Shown here piece after piece: positions 35,266 through 42,923 of a DNA stretch of 64,000 nt. Source of the stretch: Nocardia terpenica (GTDB taxonomy: Bacteria > Actinomycetota > Actinomycetes > Mycobacteriales > Mycobacteriaceae); NCBI RefSeq assembly GCF_013186535.1, contig NZ_JABMCZ010000004.1, positions 1-64,000 of the forward strand, in the 5' to 3' direction. The translations under genes were made by a program, and so were the position numbers. The notes under the pieces were generated by a model. That model searched no databases, had not been told where the DNA came from, and worked only from the letters and a program-made list of their open reading frames with translations. Numbering within the stretch: position 1 is the first letter of the stretch; every line of letters begins with the position of its first letter.

Positions 35266-36636
35266 CTATCGATCCAGCGCGTGCACCGTCATCGGCAGCC
35301 CGCCGCGCACCCGCAGCGTCAGCATCGGCTCCGGAACAACGGTGCTGCCTGCGACCTTTCGCAGCCGCATCCGGCGCGCGATCGCGGCGATCACGAAGGC
35401 CGCCTCCATCAGCCCGAGATTGTTCCCGACGCAGAACCGCGGGCCCGCGCCGAACGGGATGTAGGCGTAGCGCGGCCGATTCGCGGAACGCTGCGGATCG
35501 AACCGGTCCGGGTCGAATCGCGAAGGCAGCTCCCAGAATTCGGGATGCCGGTGCAGCGTGTAGGGGCAGATGAGCACGTCGCTCCCGGCGGGCACCCGGT
35601 AGCCGCCGACCACGTCGTCGGCCACCGCCCGCCGGGGCAGCAGCCACACCGGCGGATACAGCCGCATGACCTCGTTGAGCACCCGGTTGGTGTACCGGAG
35701 CCGGTGCAGGTCCTCGAAGACCGGCCGCCGGTCGCCGAGCACCTCCACCGCCTCCGCGTGCAACCGCTCCCAGACCTCGGGATGCTCGTCGGCGAGGTGG
35801 AAGGTCCAGCTCAGCGTGCTCGCCGTGGTCTCGTGCCCGGCCAGCAGCAGCGTGACCAGTTCGTCGTGCATTCGCTTGCGGCGCAACGCCGGATCGCGCT
35901 CCCGGCCGGTCGAGTCGACCAGCCGGGACACCACGTCGTCGCCGTCCGCCCGCGGCCGGTCGCCACGTTGGGCGACCAGCCGGTCCACCACGGATTCCAG
36001 TTCCCGGCGGGCCCGGCGGAACCGCAACTGCTTGGGCAGCGGGGACCACAGCGGCACCGTGCCCAGCGACATCATGTCGAACATGGCCTGGTCCTGGACG
36101 GCCTCGAACCAGTGCCCGACCGACCCGAACGCGCCGAGGTCGGCGTCGAGCAGGGTCCGGCCCAGCACGCCGAGGGTGAGCGCGGTCATCTCGTGCCGGA
36201 TGTCGACCGGCCCGCGCCCCTGCCTGGCGAGCAGGTGGTCGACCAGCCGGTCCGCCTCCTCGGCGATCGCACCGGCCTGACCGGCCAGCCGCTTCACCGC
36301 GAACGCGGGCTGAATCGTCTTGCGCTGCTTGCGCCACAGCTCGCCCTCGCTGGTCAGCAGCCCGTCGCCGAGGGCGCGCTTGGCGTGGATCAGCCCGATG
36401 CCCTTGTGATAGTTCGAACTATTGTCCGCGAGAACGTGTTTGGCGTAGTCGGGATGGTTGAAGAAGTGCAGCGTGCTGAGCCCGAGCGGGAGGGTGACCG
36501 CGTCGCCGTAGCGGGCGGCGACCGAGGTCATCACCGACAGCCGGTCGCGGGCCATCCGCGGCAGCAGGCTCAGCATCGAGCGGCGCGGCAGTCCGGGTGC
36601 GGATCCGGGCGCGTCCCTGAGTTCGATGGCGGTCAC
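35266..36636 (-). CDS. Cytochrome P450 monooxygenase
   Basis: A 456-residue P450 from GTG 36636, with AGGA about 7 nt upstream; TTG 36642 is an alternative. The I-helix motif is LLAGHETTAS, the K-helix ExxR is EVMRLYPP, and the haem loop is FGAGPRFCVGNN with Cys402. It is a class related to CYP102/CYP4-like actinobacterial enzymes, with no fused reductase, so it needs ferredoxin and a reductase from elsewhere. Its start lies next to the DUF1702 stop, indicating cotranscription. Oxidation of the enediyne skeleton is inferred. Confidence 0.93.
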   Translation of the reverse strand: MTAIELRDAPGSAPGLPRRSMLSLLPRMARDRLSVMTSVAARYGDAVTLPLGLSTLHFFNHPDYAKHVLADNSSNYHKGIGLIHAKRALGDGLLTSEGELWRKQRKTIQPAFAVKRLAGQAGAIAEEADRLVDHLLARQGRGPVDIRHEMTALTLGVLGRTLLDADLGAFGSVGHWFEAVQDQAMFDMMSLGTVPLWSPLPKQLRFRRARRELESVVDRLVAQRGDRPRADGDDVVSRLVDSTGRERDPALRRKRMHDELVTLLLAGHETTASTLSWTFHLADEHPEVWERLHAEAVEVLGDRRPVFEDLHRLRYTNRVLNEVMRLYPPVWLLPRRAVADDVVGGYRVPAGSDVLICPYTLHRHPEFWELPSRFDPDRFDPQRSANRPRYAYIPFGAGPRFCVGNNLGLMEAAFVIAAIARRMRLRKVAGSTVVPEPMLTLRVRGGLPMTVHALDR

Positions 36637-36638
36637 GG

Positions 36639-37619
36639 TCAATTCCTGCCGTGCTCGGCGAATTCCGCGGCGATGCGCTCGCGCCACAGCTGGAATGCGG
36701 GCACCTCGCCGTCCACGACCGGATTCGGCCGGGCGCGATAGGTGACCGCCGAGGCGTCCTCGACCGTCATATCGCACAGCACCTGGGTCGCGAGCTCGGT
36801 GTGCGGGGTCACCAGTCCCGCGTGCAGCCGGGCCTCGGCGGCGAAGGCGCTGCCCTGCGCCACCACCGCGCGATGCGGGCCCGCGTGCTTGTAGAACAGT
36901 TGCAGCTCGGTGTCATTGAGACCACCGGCGTAGGTGACCGCCAGCGCGGCCCCGGCGTACAGGTCCGAGTGCCGGGATTCGGGGAACTTCTCGATCGTGG
37001 CCGCGAGCAGATCCGGATCGGCGCCGGTGACGAACCACATCGCCCGCCCGATGCCCTGATCGATCACGCGGTCGGCCTGGGCCGAGCGGCCGGGGGCGGG
37101 CCAGGGGAACGCGGGTTCCCGAAACTGTTGCCGCACATACTTTTCGGTGTGGAAGAACGCCTGGTGGAAGCCGTAGCCGTCGAGCAGCAGCCAGCGCAGC
37201 AGCGGATCGGAGGCACCGGTCGCGACCGCGCCCCACCGCATCCGCGGCAGCCGGGCGAACGCCCAGCCGATGCCGACGTAGGCCATGTAGATGTGCCGCT
37301 CGCCGCGGGAGGCCAGCAAGTCGGTCACGTGATGGGTGTGCCCGAGCGGCAGGCCGTCGCGCACCGCGAAGGCCATGGCCGCACCCTCGTAGGCGAAACC
37401 GCGGAAGCGCGAGGGGATCTGCTCGAGCCGGGCCTCCGCCTCGGTCACCGTCCGGCATTCGGCCGCGTGGGCGTATCCGGTCAGGAACATTTCGGCGGTC
37501 GTTTCCAGCAGTTCGCGCGAGGCCGGAGTCTTCTCCGGGAAGCCCCGCACGGAGAATTTCGCCTCGGACATGCTCGGTGTCAGAATGCGGCGTCGGAGCG
37601 CCCGCAGATTGCCGATCAT
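36639..37619 (-). CDS. DUF1702 enediyne core protein (E3 family)
   Basis: A 326-residue protein from ATG 37619 with GGGAG upstream. RRRILTPSMSEAKFSVRGF at the start, RGFAYEGAAMAFAVRD and the central LLRWLLLDGYGFHQAFFH are hallmarks of DUF1702, which contains SgcE3 and is found almost only in enediyne clusters. Its function is unknown. Here it is separated from UnbV-UnbU-PksE-TEBC and transcribed towards them, between an epimerase and a P450. Its presence completes the conserved five-gene enediyne cassette. Confidence 0.9.
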   Translation of the reverse strand: MIGNLRALRRRILTPSMSEAKFSVRGFPEKTPASRELLETTAEMFLTGYAHAAECRTVTEAEARLEQIPSRFRGFAYEGAAMAFAVRDGLPLGHTHHVTDLLASRGERHIYMAYVGIGWAFARLPRMRWGAVATGASDPLLRWLLLDGYGFHQAFFHTEKYVRQQFREPAFPWPAPGRSAQADRVIDQGIGRAMWFVTGADPDLLAATIEKFPESRHSDLYAGAALAVTYAGGLNDTELQLFYKHAGPHRAVVAQGSAFAAEARLHAGLVTPHTELATQVLCDMTVEDASAVTYRARPNPVVDGEVPAFQLWRERIAAEFAEHGRN

Positions 37620-37691
37620 TCAACTCTCCCTTTTATCGGACGGCGACGCACAGCCGTCCAGGGTGATTTTTCTCCGATCGGAATTCCGCGG

Positions 37692-38717
37692 CTACTTCCG
37701 CTGTGCCCACAATCCGGCGGCGCGGGCGGAGAGCGCACCGGTGTCGTACAGCCAGCGCACCGAATCCGCGACGGTCTCGGCGAGCGGCCGGGCCGATATT
37801 CCGTGCGTGTCGACGGGCTCGCCGATCGGTTTCGCGGTCGCGCAGGTGTAGATCGCGCCGTACTCGGCCGGAATATGCCACGGCCATATCCGCTGCACGA
37901 GATCGACGCACCGCCCGAACGGCAGCATCGGCCGCGCGGGCGCGAAGACGGCGGGCAGGCCGCGACCGGTGGCCGCGCGCACCGCGCGCACATACTCCCG
38001 GGTGGTGAGATAACGCCCGGGGGCGAAATACCGGTCCGCGCCGCCCGCGGGCGCGGTGAGCAGCGCGGCGTGCAGGGCGGCGGTATCGCGCACGTCCCCG
38101 ATCGGGAAACCGCCCCGCGGCCACACCGGCATCAGCCCGCGCAACAGGTCGCGCAGCCGCCGGTTCTGGTCGCCCAGGTGCGGGTCGTGCGGGCCGAGCA
38201 GGCCCGGCGGATAGGTGATCAGCACGGGCGCGCCCTGCTCCCGGTGCTCGCGCGCAATCCGTTCGGCCGCAGCCTTACTCGCCATATACGCCTCCCGCGG
38301 CCGCCCCACCGGCGCGTCCGCCCGCAGTGTCGCGCCCGGCGCCGGGAGCAGCGCGCCGAAGGTGGACACGTGCACGATGCGCCCCGCCCCGGCGCGGCGG
38401 GCGGCGGCGAGCACCGCCTCCGTCCCGCCGATATTGACCCGGCGCAACTCCGCGCGCCGCCGGGCGTCGAAGGAATAGACCCCGGCCGCGTGCAGCACGG
38501 CCTCCGCGCCGCGCACCGCCGCCGCCACGGCGGCGGCGTCGGTGATATCGCCGATGACCACGTCGACCGCATTCCGATCGATATCCAGCGGATCGAGCGC
38601 GGCCCGGACCGCGGATTCGGTGCGGGCGAGTAATCGGACCCGGTGCCCGGCCGCCACGACGGCCGCGACCGAATGCGCGCCGACGAATCCCGTGCCACCG
38701 GTGACACACACGATCAT
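37692..38717 (-). CDS. NAD-dependent epimerase/dehydratase (extended SDR)
   Basis: A 341-residue extended SDR from ATG 38717, preceded by GAGGGG. TGGTGFVGAH is the Rossmann motif, HAAGVYSFDARRRAELRRVN follows, and YMASKAAAE supplies YxxxK. The family includes dihydroflavonol reductases, sterol dehydrogenases and sugar epimerases; the sequence looks more like a DFR/3-beta-HSD-type reductase than a nucleotide-sugar epimerase. It leads the leftward operon with DUF1702 and P450 and is divergent from the hydratase operon. Confidence 0.85.
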   Translation of the reverse strand: MIVCVTGGTGFVGAHSVAAVVAAGHRVRLLARTESAVRAALDPLDIDRNAVDVVIGDITDAAAVAAAVRGAEAVLHAAGVYSFDARRRAELRRVNIGGTEAVLAAARRAGAGRIVHVSTFGALLPAPGATLRADAPVGRPREAYMASKAAAERIAREHREQGAPVLITYPPGLLGPHDPHLGDQNRRLRDLLRGLMPVWPRGGFPIGDVRDTAALHAALLTAPAGGADRYFAPGRYLTTREYVRAVRAATGRGLPAVFAPARPMLPFGRCVDLVQRIWPWHIPAEYGAIYTCATAKPIGEPVDTHGISARPLAETVADSVRWLYDTGALSARAAGLWAQRK

Positions 38718-38941
38718 CGCGAATCCCCTCGTTGTCGCTGGCTTCCGATGATCCCGGAGAGGTCCCGCCCCGGCCTCTTCGATCGTGCCGTTCTCCGATA
38801 TTCGAGCAAGGCATGCTGGGAGAAGTCGAGCGGTCTGTGGCCGTGTGATTCTCATATCATCGGGCCGCTCACCGATGAATATGTCGACGGCAGCCGGACT
38901 CTTCGGCCGATTGTGAGCGTGGACAATCCAAAGGAAAGAAT
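38718..38941. promoter_or_regulatory. Divergent promoter region
   Basis: 224 bp between the leftward epimerase-DUF1702-P450 operon and the rightward hydratase-ligase operon. It must hold two promoters. AAAGGAAAG precedes the rightward ATG. No strong palindrome or HxlR-type site was seen. Confidence 0.5.
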
Positions 38942-39769
38942 ATGTCGGACATGATTGCGCTGGACACGGTGAAAGTGGAGATCGACGGGCCGCGGGCAAC
39001 GATTCATCTGAACCGGCCGGACAAGAAGAACGCGATGAATCCGCAGATGCATCGCGATATGAACGCGGCGCTGGACGCGATCGAGTCGGCCGATGAGGTG
39101 AAGGCGGTCGTGGTGACCGGCGTCGGCGACAGCTTCAGCGCCGGAATGGATCTGGAGGAGTGCTTCCTCGCCCCCTATAACGATCCGCAGCTGTTCTACC
39201 GGACGAATCTGGTTGCGCTGCAATGGTTCCAGCGCCTGAAGGCGTTCCCGGCGGTGACCGTCGCCAAGGTCAACGGGTTCGCCTTCGGCGGCGGGTTCGA
39301 GGTGACCGGGCTGTGCGACCTCGCGATCGCGTCCGAATCGGCGATGTTCGGCCTGTCGGAGATCAACTTCGGCATCTTCCCGGCGGGCGGCGCCAGCTGG
39401 GCCGCGACCCACAACCTGCCCCGCAAGCAGGCGCTCTACTACATTCTCACCGGCGACACCCTCACCGGCGCCCAGGCCGCGGAGTACGGGCTGGTGAACA
39501 AGGCGGTGCCCGCGGCGGACCTGGACGCCGAGACCGACCGCGTCGTCGGCAGGATCGTCAACAAGAACCCGGTCACGCTGCGGCTGGCCAAGGAGGTCTA
39601 CGAGCGCACGACCCGGCTGGATCTGCCCGACGCCATCGACTACGACCAGGCCAAGCTGTGGGAGCTGGCCCGGCTCACCGACAACGAGTGGATCACCGTG
39701 GCGCTCAAGCAGTTCGAGAAGCGCAGCTACCGGCCCGGCCTCGGCACGTACCGGCGGGGCGTGGCCTGA
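38942..39769 (+). CDS. Hydroxycinnamoyl-CoA hydratase/lyase-like protein (crotonase family)
   Basis: A 275-residue crotonase-fold protein closely resembling bacterial hydroxycinnamoyl-CoA hydratase-lyase (HCHL) over its whole length. Shared blocks are LNRPDKKNAM, SAGMDLEE, FAFGGGFEV, GLSEINFGIFP and FEKRSYRPGL. By alignment from memory, the HCHL catalytic Glu143 corresponds to Glu140 here. Ser123 appears replaced by Glu120 in GGGFE. HCHL cleaves feruloyl- or coumaroyl-CoA to an aromatic aldehyde and acetyl-CoA; the substitution may change that outcome. The stop overlaps the ligase start (TGATG). Confidence 0.85.
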   Translation: MSDMIALDTVKVEIDGPRATIHLNRPDKKNAMNPQMHRDMNAALDAIESADEVKAVVVTGVGDSFSAGMDLEECFLAPYNDPQLFYRTNLVALQWFQRLKAFPAVTVAKVNGFAFGGGFEVTGLCDLAIASESAMFGLSEINFGIFPAGGASWAATHNLPRKQALYYILTGDTLTGAQAAEYGLVNKAVPAADLDAETDRVVGRIVNKNPVTLRLAKEVYERTTRLDLPDAIDYDQAKLWELARLTDNEWITVALKQFEKRSYRPGLGTYRRGVA

Positions 39770-41352
39770 TGATCTTCGTCGGCCCGCGCCCGCCCGCCCC
39801 CGTTCCCGACACGTCGTTCACCGCCTTCGTCCTCGAGGACGCCGCGCGGCACGCCGCGACCGTCGCGACCGTCGACGTCGCGGGGGACACCGCGTACACC
39901 TACGCGGAGCTGGCGGACGCCGTGCGCCGGGCGTCGGGCGGGTTGCGCTCCTTGGGATTCGGCACCGGCGATGTGCTGGCGATGCTCGCCCCGAACGTGC
40001 CGGAATACCCGATCGCCTACCACGCCGCCGCGCTGGCGGGCGGTGCGGCGATGCTGCTCAACCCGCTCGACACGGCCGAAGACCTTGCGGCACACCTGAA
40101 TCGGGCGGGCGCGCGCTTCCTCGTGACGGTGCCCGACCGGGCGGCGTCGGCGATCGAGCTCACCGCCCGGACGAAGCTGGAACAGATCGTGGTGTTCGGG
40201 GCGGCGGAGGGCGCGACACCGTTCTCGGCGCTGCTGGCCGCCGATCCCGCACCGGCCGATCCGCCGGTGCGCCCGGCGCGGGACGTGGTGACGATCCTGC
40301 ACTCCAGCGGCAGCACCGGCCATCCCAAGGGCGTGCTGCTCACCCACCGCAACATGATCGCCAATGTGCTGCAGACGAATCTGGGGGCGCCGCTCGGCGC
40401 CGACGAGAAGGTGCTCGCGGTGCCGCCGTTCCACCACGCCTTCGGCCTGATCATGGTGCTCAACGCCAGCCTGCGCCACGGCGCGACCATCGTCACCATG
40501 CCGCGCTTCGATCCCGAGGACTATCTGAAAGCCGTGCAGCGGCACCGCATCACGCGCCTGTACGTGGTGCCGACCATCGCGGTCCTGCTGGCCCGCAGCC
40601 CGCTGGTGGACTCCTACGATCTGTCGTCGCTGCGCGAGATCGTCTCCGGCGGTGCGGCTCTCGACCCGGAGATCGCCCGGCTGTGCCGGGATCGCCTGGG
40701 CTGCCGGGTGGCCCAGGGCTACGGGCTCACCGAGGCGCTGGTGTCGTTCATGCAGCTGGAGAACTACGATGCGCCCGGCTCGGTCGGGCCGACGACCACC
40801 AATATCGAATGCAAGATCGTCGACCCGGTCACCGGGGAAGAACTGGGGCGCAACCGCAACGGCGAGGTCCTCGTCCGGGGACCGCACGTGATGAAGGGCT
40901 ACCTCGACGCCGAGGAGGCCACCAGGACGGTGCTCGAGCCGGACGGTTTCCTGCACACCGGTGACCTCGGCTACGTCGACGACAACGGGGAACTGTTCCT
41001 CATCGACCGCATCAAGGAACTCATCAAATACAAAGGGCAGCAGGTATCTCCGGTCGAGCTCGAGGCAATCCTGCTGGCGCACCCCAAGATCGCCGACGCG
41101 GCGGTGGTCGGGGTGCCGGACGAGGAGGCCAGCGAGGTCCCCAAGGGCTTCGTCGTCGCGAAGGAGCCGGTCACGCCCGAGGAGATCATGGGCTTCGTCG
41201 CCGAACGCGTTGCGCCGTACAAGAAGATCCGGCAGCTGGAGTTCATCGACCGGATCCCGCGCACCCCGGTGGGGAAGGTGGAGCGCCGCAGCCTGAAGGA
41301 GCGCCGGTTCGAATGGGGCCGGTCCACAGAGAATTCCGAGGAAGTCCGATGA
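39769..41352 (+). CDS. Acyl-CoA ligase of the 4-coumarate:CoA ligase type
   Basis: A 527-residue adenylate-forming enzyme from ATG 39769. HSSGSTGHPKG is the ATP-binding loop, QGYGLTEA the A5 motif, HTGDLGYVDDNGELFLIDR the A7-A8 hinge region and PRTPVGKVERR carries the catalytic lysine. The organisation and PPFHHAFGLIM region fit 4CL/feruloyl-CoA synthetase rather than long-chain fatty acid ligases. It is coupled on both sides, to the HCHL-like gene and to DUF899 copy C, so the two enzymes likely act in sequence on a hydroxycinnamate or similar acid. Confidence 0.9.
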   Translation: MIFVGPRPPAPVPDTSFTAFVLEDAARHAATVATVDVAGDTAYTYAELADAVRRASGGLRSLGFGTGDVLAMLAPNVPEYPIAYHAAALAGGAAMLLNPLDTAEDLAAHLNRAGARFLVTVPDRAASAIELTARTKLEQIVVFGAAEGATPFSALLAADPAPADPPVRPARDVVTILHSSGSTGHPKGVLLTHRNMIANVLQTNLGAPLGADEKVLAVPPFHHAFGLIMVLNASLRHGATIVTMPRFDPEDYLKAVQRHRITRLYVVPTIAVLLARSPLVDSYDLSSLREIVSGGAALDPEIARLCRDRLGCRVAQGYGLTEALVSFMQLENYDAPGSVGPTTTNIECKIVDPVTGEELGRNRNGEVLVRGPHVMKGYLDAEEATRTVLEPDGFLHTGDLGYVDDNGELFLIDRIKELIKYKGQQVSPVELEAILLAHPKIADAAVVGVPDEEASEVPKGFVVAKEPVTPEEIMGFVAERVAPYKKIRQLEFIDRIPRTPVGKVERRSLKERRFEWGRSTENSEEVR

Positions 41353-42047
41353 ATCTTCCGCACGTCGTGTCGAAACAGGAGTGGTTACAGGCCCGGAGGG
41401 TGCTGTTGGAGAAGGAGAAGGAGGTCACCCGGGCGCGCGATATGATCGCGGCCGAGCGCCGCAAGCTGCCGATGGTCAAGGTGGACAAGGACTACCGCTT
41501 CGAGGGCCCGAACGGCGCCTGCACGCTGCTCGACCTGTTCGAGGGCCGCCGCCAGCTCGTGGTCCGGCACTTCATGTTCGCCCCGGACGACGAGGAGGGC
41601 TGCATCGGCTGCTCGATGCAGGCCGACAGCGTCGGCGAACTGGCCCACCTGTGGGCCCGCGACACCACCTTCGTCATGGTCTCGCGGGCGCCGCTGGCCA
41701 AGTTGACACCGTTCAAGGCCCGGATGGGCTGGAAGATGCCGTGGTACTCCTCCTACGGCAGCGAGTTCAACTACGACTACGAGGTCAGCACCGACAGGGG
41801 CGAATCGCCCGGGGTGAGCGCGTTCCTGCGCGTGGACGGCGATGTCTTCCACACCTATTCGATCTTCGATCGGGGCGGGGACATCTTCAAGAACTTCTAC
41901 AACTACCTGGACATCACCGTCCTGGGCCGCCAGGAGGACCAGCTCGAACACCCGTGGGACTGGTGGCGGCACAAGGACCGCTACGGCGCCGAGAACGCGG
42001 CGGTGCCGGGCGCCAACTGGTGGAACGGCACCCGATTCAAGGCGTGA
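41349..42047 (+). CDS. DUF899 family thioredoxin-fold protein, copy C
   Basis: A 232-residue protein from ATG 41349 overlapping the ligase stop. MNLPHVVSKQEWLQARRVLL and KLPMVKVDKDYRFEG match copies A and B. The redox motif is CIGC at residues 85-88, exactly the position of CGSC in the others. The C-terminus is longer, ending with DWWRHKDRYGAE and WWNGTRFKA, as in many stand-alone DUF899 proteins. Translational coupling to the aryl-CoA pathway suggests a role in that branch. It is the most divergent of the three copies. Confidence 0.87.
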   Translation: MNLPHVVSKQEWLQARRVLLEKEKEVTRARDMIAAERRKLPMVKVDKDYRFEGPNGACTLLDLFEGRRQLVVRHFMFAPDDEEGCIGCSMQADSVGELAHLWARDTTFVMVSRAPLAKLTPFKARMGWKMPWYSSYGSEFNYDYEVSTDRGESPGVSAFLRVDGDVFHTYSIFDRGGDIFKNFYNYLDITVLGRQEDQLEHPWDWWRHKDRYGAENAAVPGANWWNGTRFKA

Positions 42048-42138
42048 CCGAGCGCGCCTCGGCGTGGCGGGCGATGAATTTCGCCCGCCGACGTCGTCTG
42101 CCTTTCATCCCCGAGATCCCTCGTCATTGGAGGACATC

Positions 42139-42885
42139 ATGAGCGATCTGTCCGATCGGACAACGATCGTCGTCGGCGCCAGTCGCGGCCTGGGCCACGG
42201 TATCGCCACGGCCTTCGCGGAGGCGGGGGCCCCGGTGGTCGCCGTATCCCGCACCGCGGCAGTGTTTCCCGAACCGGCCACCGGCTCCGGCTCCCTCGTG
42301 TCCGAGGTCGCCGACGCCGGTGACGCCACGGTGGCGGCCAGGCTCTTCGAGCAGTACGACCCGACGGTGGTCGTACTGGTGGCGGGCGCCAGCCCGTACA
42401 TGCGCCCGCTGCAAGAGCACACCTGGGAGACCTTCTCGGTCAACTGGGAGACCGACGTCCGCATCGCCTTCCACTGGCTGCGCGAGATTCTGCTCGAGCC
42501 CATGCGCCCCGGTGGCCGGGTGATCGTGGTGAGCAGCGGTGCGGCCCTTGCCGGTTCGCCGCTCAGCGGCGGCTACGCCGGTGCCAAGGCCACCCAGCGC
42601 TTCATCACCGACTACGCTCGCGGGGAGGCCCAGCGCGCCGACCTGGACCTCACCTTCACCGCGGTCCTGCCGCGCTTCGCCCCGGAGACCCGGGTCGGCC
42701 ACTCCGCGGTCCGCGCCTACGCGGCCCGCGCGGGCCAGCCCCTGGATCAGTTCCTGCGGCAGGCGGGCCCGCTGCTGACCCCGCAGATCGCGGGCGCCGC
42801 CCTGGTCGACCTGGCGGAGACCAAGCCCGCCGACGTGGCGAACGCCTACGTTCTCAACGGTGCCGGGTTGCAGAAACTGCCCTGA
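42139..42885 (+). CDS. Short-chain dehydrogenase/reductase
   Basis: A 248-residue SDR from ATG 42139 with GGAGG 6 nt upstream. VVGASRGLGHGIA is the cofactor motif, VSSGAALAGSPLSGGYAGAK gives the catalytic Ser, Tyr and Lys. It lies 91 bp after the DUF899 copy C gene in the same direction and is probably the last gene of the aryl operon. The next gene looks unrelated to the pathway, so I place the right edge of the cluster near here. Confidence 0.85.
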   Translation: MSDLSDRTTIVVGASRGLGHGIATAFAEAGAPVVAVSRTAAVFPEPATGSGSLVSEVADAGDATVAARLFEQYDPTVVVLVAGASPYMRPLQEHTWETFSVNWETDVRIAFHWLREILLEPMRPGGRVIVVSSGAALAGSPLSGGYAGAKATQRFITDYARGEAQRADLDLTFTAVLPRFAPETRVGHSAVRAYAARAGQPLDQFLRQAGPLLTPQIAGAALVDLAETKPADVANAYVLNGAGLQKLP

Positions 42886-42923
42886 CGCACCCTCGCCGGA
42901 CGGCGGCACTACGGTGGGTGGGC

